Positions 13,692-18,883 of a stretch of 18,883 nucleotides of DNA are shown here, piece by piece. The translations under genes and the position numbers were made by a program. Location: contig JBKPND010000018.1 of the NCBI GenBank assembly GCA_046732465.1, positions 1 through 18,883 of the forward strand, in the 5' to 3' direction. A model generated the notes under the pieces. It did not search any database. It was not told the DNA's origin and was given only the letters and a program-made list of their open reading frames with translations. This DNA comes from DASUPK01 sp046732465. GTDB taxonomy: Bacteria > Actinomycetota > Thermoleophilia > Solirubrobacterales > 70-9. The number at the start of each line of letters is the position of its first letter. Positions within the stretch are counted from its first letter, which is position 1.

Positions 13692-14156
13692 CTACGCGGG
13701 ACGACCGCCGAATCGCCGTCGCAGCCGCCGGTGCCGGTGGCGGAAAATCGCTCCGAAGAGGGGGCGCAGGGCCCCCGCAGGTACCGGAAGGCGCGGCTCC
13801 CAGGCGACCGAGTCCGTGATCACCGACCCACCCTGGACCGGCTCGATCGTGCGCGCGTGTTCCCAGGCACGCTGGGAGAGCATCCTCGAGCGTTCGACGA
13901 ACCCGCGGCCTCGGTCGAGCTCCACCACGTTGATCTCGTCGTAGTCGATAGGGATCAGACCGAGCAAAAGGACCCAGCTGCGCCCGATCGGCTTGCCGAC
14001 CTCGATCGACTCCAGGTCGAGGTCACCTCCCCCGGGCACGGTCATGCGCATCCAGGGACGGAGCTCGTCGTTGACCCCATCCGCCGTCGAGATCCAGCTC
14101 CAGACGCGCTCGGCCGGCGCGTCGAGGCGGGAGGAGAGCTCGATTCGCGCCGGCAT
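13692..14156 (-). CDS. SRPBCC (START-like) ligand-binding protein
   Basis: A 154-residue helix-grip protein. The opening I-E-L-S-S-R-L-D-A-P-A-E-R-V-W-S-W-I-S is the classic first strand and helix of the SRPBCC/polyketide-cyclase superfamily, followed by a central G-R-S-W-V-L-L-L-G-L-I-P-I-D-Y-D and a basic C-terminal helix (R-H-R-H-R-R-L-R-R-R-F). These proteins bind hydrophobic ligands in a deep cavity; the ligand here is unknown. The ATG follows the mntH stop by only three bases, so it is translated with the manganese transporter, although nothing in the sequence shows a metal role. Confidence 0.75.
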   Translation of the reverse strand: MPARIELSSRLDAPAERVWSWISTADGVNDELRPWMRMTVPGGGDLDLESIEVGKPIGRSWVLLLGLIPIDYDEINVVELDRGRGFVERSRMLSQRAWEHARTIEPVQGGSVITDSVAWEPRLPVPAGALRPLFGAIFRHRHRRLRRRFGGRPA

Positions 14157-14159
14157 GGG

Positions 14160-15542
14160 CTAACCGAAGAAGAGCTGTTCGAGCAGGAAGACGTTGAGCG
14201 CGATGATCAGCGACGAGAGGACGGCCACCAGGGCGGTGAGCCACCGTGGGTTGGTGAGCGCTCCCATGAGCTCGCGGCGCCTGCCCAGGATGACGAGCGG
14301 GACGAGCGCGAACGGAATCCCGAAGGAGAGCACCACCTGGCTGCCGACCAGCGCGTCGGTCGGGTCGAGCCCGATCGCAAGCACGATCAACGCCGGCGTG
14401 AGGGTGATGGCCCGCCGCAGGAAGAGCGGGATCCTGCGTCGGATGAAGCCCTGCATCACGACCTGGCCCGACATCGTCCCGACCGAAGAGGAGGCGTAGC
14501 CCGAGGCCAGCAGAGCGATCCCGAACACGGTCGCCGCCCCCGGTGACACCAGCTGCTTCAGGCCGTCGAAGGCCCCGTCGATGCTGTCGATCCCGACGAG
14601 ACCGCTCGAGTGGAAGAGAGCCGCGGCCATGACCATCATCGAGAGGTTCACCATCCCGGCAAGCGCCATCGCGATGACCACGTCGATCTTCTCGAAGCGC
14701 AGAATCTGACGCCGCTCCTTGGCGTCCCGCCCCACGATGCGGCGCTGTGTCAGCGCCGAGTGCAGGTAGATCACGTGGGGCATCACCGTCGCGCCCATGA
14801 TTCCGGTGGCGAGCAGGATGCTTTCGGTGTTCGCGAACCCCGGGGTGAAGAGGTGCTTTGCGACCTCGCCGCCATCGGGGTTCGAGTTGACGATCTCGAA
14901 GGCGAACGCCGCGACGACGACGCCGACCATGCCCGCGATCACGGCCTCCAGTCGCCGGAAGCCCTTCTGCTGCAGCGCCAGGATCGCGAAAGCGCCCGCG
15001 CCGGCAAGCAGTCCCGCCGGGAACAGCGGGATGCCGAAGAGCAGGTTGAGCCCGAGGGCCGCTCCGACGACCTCCGCGACATCGCAGGCCGCGGCCACGA
15101 TCTCGGCCTGGATCCAGAGCCCGATCGAGGTTCGCCGGGAGAAGGAGTCCCTGCATGCCTCCGCCAGGTTCCTGCCGGTCGCGATGCCGAGCTTGGCCGA
15201 CTGGGTCTGGACGACCATCGCGATCAGGTTCGCCGCCAGCACCACCCAGAGCAGCAGGTAGCCGAACTTGGCGCCACCGGCGATGTTCGTGGCGAAGTTG
15301 CCGGGGTCGATGTAGGCGACGGCGGCGATGAACGCCGGTCCGAGGAAGGGCCAGACACGCGGCAGGCCCCGCGTCCGGCCCTCGAGGGAGGCGCGAGCAG
15401 CCCGGGCAACGGCAGCCTCCCCCGGGAGAGCGCCCTCGACGGCGCCGTTTCCATCGATCGGGTGCGTCGGACCCGCGGCCGCGCCGGGGACGGGCTCGAC
15501 GACTGCGACATCCTCGTCCACTCGGAGATCGGGCTTATTCAT
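14160..15542 (-). CDS. mntH: Nramp-family Mn2+/H+ transporter
   Basis: Proton-coupled importer of Mn2+ and possibly Fe2+ in the cytoplasmic membrane. The 460 residues include about 11 hydrophobic helices. The two unwound metal-binding helices are intact: D79-P-G-N82 in TM1 and M254-P-H256 in TM6, the Met favouring transition metals over Ca or Mg. A hydrophilic, partly acidic N-terminal extension of about 60 residues precedes TM1, making it longer than E. coli MntH. The ATG at 15542 is chosen because it overlaps the mntR stop by eight bases; an upstream start at 15611 would lie within mntR. Regulation is probably by the adjacent MntR. Confidence 0.93.
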   Translation of the reverse strand: MNKPDLRVDEDVAVVEPVPGAAAGPTHPIDGNGAVEGALPGEAAVARAARASLEGRTRGLPRVWPFLGPAFIAAVAYIDPGNFATNIAGGAKFGYLLLWVVLAANLIAMVVQTQSAKLGIATGRNLAEACRDSFSRRTSIGLWIQAEIVAAACDVAEVVGAALGLNLLFGIPLFPAGLLAGAGAFAILALQQKGFRRLEAVIAGMVGVVVAAFAFEIVNSNPDGGEVAKHLFTPGFANTESILLATGIMGATVMPHVIYLHSALTQRRIVGRDAKERRQILRFEKIDVVIAMALAGMVNLSMMVMAAALFHSSGLVGIDSIDGAFDGLKQLVSPGAATVFGIALLASGYASSSVGTMSGQVVMQGFIRRRIPLFLRRAITLTPALIVLAIGLDPTDALVGSQVVLSFGIPFALVPLVILGRRRELMGALTNPRWLTALVAVLSSLIIALNVFLLEQLFFG

Positions 15543-16242
15543 CCCTCGACCCCCGCTGAACCCTGATGGTCTCGGCCAGCTGCGCGCCGAGCGAATGGGT
15601 GCGCCCCGCAACCTCGACGATCAGCGGCCCCCCGAACGGCTCCCTCGAATGGACCAGAAGCCTGGCGCCGGGCTGGATCTCGCGCTCCGCCAGGAAGCGC
15701 AGCATCGATGAGTCGCTGTCGGAGACGCGTGCGAAGACGCCATGCTCGCCGGGCTCGAGCTCGCTGAGCGGCACCGAGTCCTCGGCGGTGATCTCGAGAT
15801 CGCGGTCCGGGATCGGATCTCCATGCGGGTCGCGCGCGGGCTGGCCCAACTTGGCCGCGATCAGCTCCTCGAGCTCCTCGGAGATGTGGTGCTCGAGGAC
15901 CTCGGCCTCGGAGTGGACCCGGTCCCAGGGCATGTCCAGCACCTCAGCGAGGAACAGCTCCAGCAGCCGGTGATGCCTGATCACCTCCAGGGCGATCCGC
16001 TCGCCCTCGGGCGTCAGGCGCGCGCCGTGATACGGCGCGTACTCGACGACGCCCTCGTCTGCGAGCCGCTTCAGCATCCCGGACGCCGAGGCCGGCGTAA
16101 CACCGAGCCGCTCCGCGACGGCCTTCGTGCCGACGGCCTTGTCGCCCCGCGCCTGCAGCTCGTAGAGGGCCTTGGCGTAATTCTCGGCCGCCTCGTTGGT
16201 CCGTCGCTTCGGGTGCGCGTTGTGGGCTCGGCTGGCTGCCAT
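15535..16242 (-). CDS. mntR: DtxR-family manganese-dependent repressor
   Basis: Metal-activated transcriptional repressor controlling Mn uptake. The 235 residues have an N-terminal winged helix (G-T-K-A-V-A-E-R-L-G-V-T-P-A-S-A-S, about 38-54), a dimerisation and metal domain (about 85-135), and a C-terminal FeoA/SH3-like domain. The layout, including R-D-P-H-G-D-P-I-P, resembles mycobacterial SirR/MntR. Metal positions H91, E114, E117 and H118 match MntR H77, E99, E102 and H103; Glu rather than Cys at 114 favours Mn over Fe. The positions equivalent to MntR D8 and E11 are N21 and K24, so the site is not identical to the Bacillus one. The ATG at 16242 is preferred to the TTG at 16275, which lies next to the operator. 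mntH overlaps its 3' end. Confidence 0.92.
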   Translation of the reverse strand: MAASRAHNAHPKRRTNEAAENYAKALYELQARGDKAVGTKAVAERLGVTPASASGMLKRLADEGVVEYAPYHGARLTPEGERIALEVIRHHRLLELFLAEVLDMPWDRVHSEAEVLEHHISEELEELIAAKLGQPARDPHGDPIPDRDLEITAEDSVPLSELEPGEHGVFARVSDSDSSMLRFLAEREIQPGARLLVHSREPFGGPLIVEVAGRTHSLGAQLAETIRVQRGSRDE

Positions 16243-16252
16243 CTCCGGCGGA

Positions 16253-16294
16253 ATTTGTAGCAGATCCAAACTCAAAAGTTAGCTATGCCTAACT
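16253..16294 (-). promoter_or_regulatory. mntR promoter with DtxR/MntR-type operator
   Basis: An 18-base imperfect palindrome at 16277-16294 has exact arms AGTTAG and CTAACT around six bases, close to the TTAGG/CCTAA style of DtxR-family boxes. A -10-like TACAAAT lies at 16253-16259 (minus), 17 bases downstream, so bound repressor would cover the -35 region. This indicates autoregulation of mntR-mntH. Confidence 0.65.
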
Positions 16295-16338
16295 CTAGAG
16301 GTCGGAGAACGCGTCAAATGCCCACGGAGGCGGCCACC

Positions 16339-16344
16339 TAGAAT
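16339..16344 (+). promoter_or_regulatory. Putative leaderless -10 for ygfZ
   Basis: TAGAAT, six bases before the GTG at 16351. It lies 45 bases from the mntR operator, so the operator is probably too far upstream to repress this gene. Confidence 0.45.
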
Positions 16345-16350
16345 CGGCTC

Positions 16351-17319
16351 GTGGCCGAGATCGCGACGCCGGTGGAGCTCGACGGGCAGTACAGGGCCCT
16401 GCGCGAGGAGGCCGGGTTCCTGCCCAGGGAGCGCGCGGCCCTGATCGTCCGGGGCCCTGACGCCGCCGAATACCTCCAGGGGCAGCTCACCAACGACATC
16501 GAGGCGATCGATCCGGAGCGGGGGCGTTACGCGGCGCTGCTGGACCGCAAGGGTCACCTGGTCGCCGACATGCGCGTGCTTCGCCTGAGCCAGTCCCACG
16601 CGGACCAGATCTGGCTCGACACCGAGCCCCTCGCCCTGCCCGCTCTCCACAAGCACCTCGAGACTTACAAGATCGGGCGGGAGGTCGAGGTGGAGGACTC
16701 GACGTCGGACTGGGCGATCACCTCCCTCATCGGCCCGGCGGCGTCGGAGCTGGCGGAGATCCCACCCCTACCCGAGGAGCACGCGCAGCATTACTTCGAG
16801 CGGGATGGGGTTCGCGTCCTCGCGGTGGCCACGGACCTGGGAGTCGACCTGATCACCCGGCCCCCCGATGCCGGGGCGGTCCGCGACCAGCTCGTTGCCG
16901 CCGGTGCCGCTCAGGTGAGCGAGGCGGCCGCCGAGATCGTCCGAGTCGAATCCGGACGGCCGCGCTTCGGCCTCGACATGGGCCCCGAGGCGATGCCGGC
17001 GGAGGCCGGGATCACCGAGCGGGCGGTGGACTTCGAGAAGGGCTGCTACATCGGCCAGGAGCCCGTGGCGCGGCTGCACTACCGCGGCAAGCCGAACCGC
17101 ACCCTGCGGGGTCTGCGCCTCAGCGGGCCCGCGGAGCACGGCGATGCCCTGCGGCTCGGTGACCGTGAGGTCGGCAAGATCGGCACCGCCGCCCTCTCCC
17201 CCGGGCTCGGCCCGATCGCGCTCGCGATCATCAGGCGCGAGGCGGAGGAGGGCGACCGGCTCACGATCGGCGACGGAGACGTCACCGCCGAGGTCGTCGG
17301 GCTGCCCTTCGCTGCCTGA
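16351..17319 (+). CDS. ygfZ: YgfZ/GcvT-like folate-binding Fe-S assembly protein
   Basis: A tetrahydrofolate-binding protein related to the glycine cleavage T-protein. In E. coli, YgfZ helps the maturation or repair of certain iron-sulfur enzymes. The 322 residues show the N-terminal barrel with Y-L-Q-G-Q-L-T-N-D (41-49) and the family signature K230-G-C232-Y-I-G-Q-E237 with the conserved Cys. Glycine-cleavage partners are absent nearby, which favours YgfZ over true GcvT. The GTG at 16351 has TAGAAT six bases upstream. It is divergent from mntR across 108 bases. The two radical-SAM clusters of FbiC are possible clients, but that is speculation. Confidence 0.88.
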   Translation: MAEIATPVELDGQYRALREEAGFLPRERAALIVRGPDAAEYLQGQLTNDIEAIDPERGRYAALLDRKGHLVADMRVLRLSQSHADQIWLDTEPLALPALHKHLETYKIGREVEVEDSTSDWAITSLIGPAASELAEIPPLPEEHAQHYFERDGVRVLAVATDLGVDLITRPPDAGAVRDQLVAAGAAQVSEAAAEIVRVESGRPRFGLDMGPEAMPAEAGITERAVDFEKGCYIGQEPVARLHYRGKPNRTLRGLRLSGPAEHGDALRLGDREVGKIGTAALSPGLGPIALAIIRREAEEGDRLTIGDGDVTAEVVGLPFAA

Positions 17320-17349
17320 CGAATAGCGCGGCGGCACCCCCGGTTCGGC

Positions 17350-17355
17350 TAGATT
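17350..17355 (+). promoter_or_regulatory. Putative leaderless -10 for the small lipoprotein
   Basis: TAGATT, nine bases before the ATG at 17365 and 30 bases after the ygfZ stop. Confidence 0.4.
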
Positions 17356-17364
17356 CCTCCGCGC

Positions 17365-17775
17365 ATGCTGCGGGAGAGGGGCAGAGTGCTGCTGTTCGCC
17401 GCCGCCCTCGTCATGGCGCTGGCGGTGGCGGGCTGCGGCCGCGACGACTTCAAGAACGACCCGCGGCCTGCGATCCCCGCCGAGGTCTCGGTGAAGATCG
17501 CCAAGGACGGCGTCGCCGTCTCACCCAGGGAGTTCGGCGCCGGCCTGGTCAACTTCACCATCGCGAACCTGACCACCGACCCCGGAACGCTTGCGATCCA
17601 TGGCCCGGTCGATGCCGACAGCAGTGAGATCCCGCCGGCCGGCACGGGCACGGTCAAGGTCGACATGAGGACGGGCAGCTACGAGGCCAGCGTCAGCGGG
17701 ATCGCGGTGCGGCCGTTCAGCTTCACCGTCGGGCCCGAGCGGCCCTCGGGCCAGAACGACCTACTGCTGCCCTAG
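17365..17775 (+). CDS. Small secreted lipoprotein, cupredoxin-like pattern
   Basis: A 136-residue exported protein. Residues 1-24 form a lipoprotein signal: basic start R-E-R-G-R, hydrophobic core, lipobox V-A-G-C24. The mature part is all-beta in pattern (F-G-A-G-L-V-N-F-T-I-A-N-L-T, then G-T-G-T-V-K-V-D-M, G-S-Y-E-A-S-V-S-G), resembling cupredoxin-like domains in which a ligand-binding strand reads 'vnftvtN'. The usual copper ligands (Cys and paired His) are missing; only one His is seen. It therefore probably has a cupredoxin fold without copper, with unknown role. The stop codon shares a CTAG palindrome with the convergent gene. Confidence 0.7.
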   Translation: MLRERGRVLLFAAALVMALAVAGCGRDDFKNDPRPAIPAEVSVKIAKDGVAVSPREFGAGLVNFTIANLTTDPGTLAIHGPVDADSSEIPPAGTGTVKVDMRTGSYEASVSGIAVRPFSFTVGPERPSGQNDLLLP

Positions 17776-18038
17776 CGATCCGAGAGACCAGCGCGCTCGT
17801 CGGCCACGAGCCGATCGAAGATGGTGCCGACCATCAGGCTGAGCCGGGCGTAGCCGTCGACGTTGCCGCTCGAGGACAGCGTCCCGGCGACCCGGTCCAG
17901 GTCGATGCGGTGCAGCGCGGGGCTCCCACCCCTCCGCCGCGAGGGCGATGTGTTCTCGGACGCTTCCATGCTCTCTCTGCCGGGTATTTCGTCGCCCAGC
18001 AGGGTGTCCAGAATGTTTTCGCGACCGGGTGGACGCAA
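17772..18038 (-). CDS. Small hypothetical protein
   Basis: Up to 88 residues from a TTG at 18038, or 65 from the ATG at 17969. I do not recognise it. The C-terminal 45 residues (R-I-D-L-D-R-V-A-G-T-L through I-F-D-R-L-V-A-D-E-R-A-G-L) look like two amphipathic helices, while the N-terminal part is polar and probably disordered. It follows the DUF2130-like gene by five bases if the TTG is used, implying co-transcription. Its TAG stop overlaps the lipoprotein's TAG on the other strand through the sequence CTAG. Coding status is plausible from position but not proven. Confidence 0.4.
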   Translation of the reverse strand: MRPPGRENILDTLLGDEIPGRESMEASENTSPSRRRGGSPALHRIDLDRVAGTLSSSGNVDGYARLSLMVGTIFDRLVADERAGLSDR

Positions 18039-18043
18039 TGCCG

Positions 18044-18883
18044 TTAGGGGGACGACTCCAACGCGTCGGCGATGAGGCCGTCGGCCCGGGCGAGGGCAGC
18101 CCTCGTGCCCTCCTCCATCGTGCCCAGTGCCGATTCGATGCTGTCCGCGTTCTTCCGCATGCCGGTCAAGGCCTGCCGAGCCGTCTTCAGCGATTCAAGA
18201 GCGCGACGCGCCTCGTCGATTGCCTCCTTCATCGCAGGCGCGTCCAGCGCCAGTTCGTCGCGGCGAGCGGCGAGAGCGCGAGCCCGCGCCAGGCCGTAAG
18301 CGGTCTCGAGAATAATCCGCTCGGGCGCATCGCGATCGACGGCGACGATCAGCTTGTTGCCCTCGTACTCGACGAGGTTCTGGGTCCCGGCCGGCAGATT
18401 TTCCTCTGTCGCCACCACGAGGACCGCGTAGTCCGCCCCGCGGTCATCCAGCGAGCCGTTCAGGACCTCCCATGCCTTGGGGCGGGTCAGGTTGCTCGTG
18501 TCCTTCGGGTCGAACGCGATCTTCCCCAGGCAAGGCCCGACGGCTCGGCCGATCTCGACGACGGTGTCGCCCTTCTTGCCGCGCGTCTCCCCCGGCAGGT
18601 CGCCAACGTGGTGAGCGACGTCGTCACGCACTCCTGCGATCTCGTCGATCACCTCGTGAACCGTCTCCTCGAAGGTTCGGCCCTTTGCCGTCCCTCGCAG
18701 CTGCTCGGCCTGGAGCTCCTCCTTCGCACCAAGGCGCTCGCGCAACGCGGTGATCTCCGTGGTCAGAGCCTCGATGCGCCTTCGGTCCTCGACACGCTCG
18801 GCGCGCTGCGCCTCGTCCGTGCTCTTGACCGCGCGAACCACGCCGTCCTTGAAGTCTGCCAGCGGATTCGCGCCGTCCTGCGC
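18044..18883 (-). CDS. DUF2130-like protein with nuclease-like core, cut by window edge
   Basis: The frame is open to the right edge, so the GTG at 18841 is probably not the true start. Numbering from that GTG: an Arg/Glu-rich coiled coil (about 5-50), then K-G-R-T-F-E-E (53-59), G-K-K-G-D92, F-D111-P-K113-D, D-Y-A-V-L-V-V-A-T-E-E, and Y-E-G-N-K-L-I-V-A-V-D-R, followed by a second long helical region (about 195-260). This pattern matches my memory of DUF2130 proteins. The E59...D92...D111-x-K113 spacing resembles a PD-(D/E)XK nuclease core, with Asp where Glu is usual. Function is unknown; nuclease activity is inference. The gene for the small protein at 17772 follows. Confidence 0.65.
   Translation of the reverse strand, partial: AQDGANPLADFKDGVVRAVKSTDEAQRAERVEDRRRIEALTTEITALRERLGAKEELQAEQLRGTAKGRTFEETVHEVIDEIAGVRDDVAHHVGDLPGETRGKKGDTVVEIGRAVGPCLGKIAFDPKDTSNLTRPKAWEVLNGSLDDRGADYAVLVVATEENLPAGTQNLVEYEGNKLIVAVDRDAPERIILETAYGLARARALAARRDELALDAPAMKEAIDEARRALESLKTARQALTGMRKNADSIESALGTMEEGTRAALARADGLIADALESSP

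Noticed and set aside
14023..15156. Minus-strand open frame of 377 codons overlapping mntH
   Set aside because: It is in a shifted frame over a convincing Nramp transporter; the product is Arg/Gly/Ala-rich without membrane helices.
16277..16294. MntR operator as a regulator of ygfZ as well
   Set aside because: It lies 45 bases upstream of the ygfZ -10 hexamer, beyond the usual position for direct repression, though long-range effects cannot be excluded.

Overview
This is a GC-rich, gene-dense bacterial chromosome segment. It carries nearly all of the coenzyme F420 biosynthesis genes (cofC, cofD, cofE and a fused cofG-cofH, which is fbiC) plus an F420:NADP oxidoreductase. The cofG-cofH fusion, the SirR/MntR-type regulator, many GTG starts and many apparently leaderless promoters (TAGNNT 6-10 nt before the start codon) point to an actinobacterium. 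A deep lineage such as Thermoleophilia is a guess from style, not from any search. I see no rRNA, tRNA, CRISPR array, insertion sequence, integrase or phage gene. No stretch over 300 bases lacks a gene.

Layout. (1) 1-1474: C-terminal bulk of a secreted sulfatase, cut by the left edge. (2) 1487-3964, minus strand: an acyl-CoA metabolism block in the order SDR dehydrogenase, FlK-like thioesterase, HMG-CoA lyase, SnoaL-like protein. (3) 4009-7194, plus strand: npdG, cofD, cofC, cofE. (4) 7198-10851, minus strand, convergent with cofE: fbiC, then a zinc alcohol dehydrogenase whose start lies one base beyond the fbiC stop, then a cupin. (5) 10965-12960: a MIP channel (minus) and a solute-binding lipoprotein (plus) transcribed divergently from a 166-bp region holding a terminator-like hairpin and a palindromic repeat. 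(6) 12991-13678, minus: a degenerate receiver-domain protein and an unrecognised 120-residue protein. (7) 13692-16242, minus: a manganese unit of mntR, mntH and an SRPBCC protein, with a DtxR-type operator in the mntR promoter. (8) 16351-17775, plus: a YgfZ/GcvT-like protein and a small lipoprotein. (9) 17772-18883, minus: a small unknown protein and a DUF2130-like protein with PD-(D/E)XK-like residues, cut by the right edge.

How the genes fit together: FbiC makes the deazaflavin FO, CofC makes the activated guanylylated side chain, CofD joins the two, CofE adds glutamates, and NpdG exchanges hydride between F420 and NADP. CofE stands alone here, without the flavin reductase domain fused to it in mycobacterial FbiB, so the step that would reduce a PEP-derived dehydro-F420 is not encoded in the window. 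The most interesting unexplained signals are non-coding: the terminator-like hairpin in the MIP leader, a two-copy palindrome whose arm covers the cofD ribosome binding site, a perfect 8-bp hairpin just before the cofE start, and the repeated leaderless promoter pattern. I did not find a convincing new multi-gene system.
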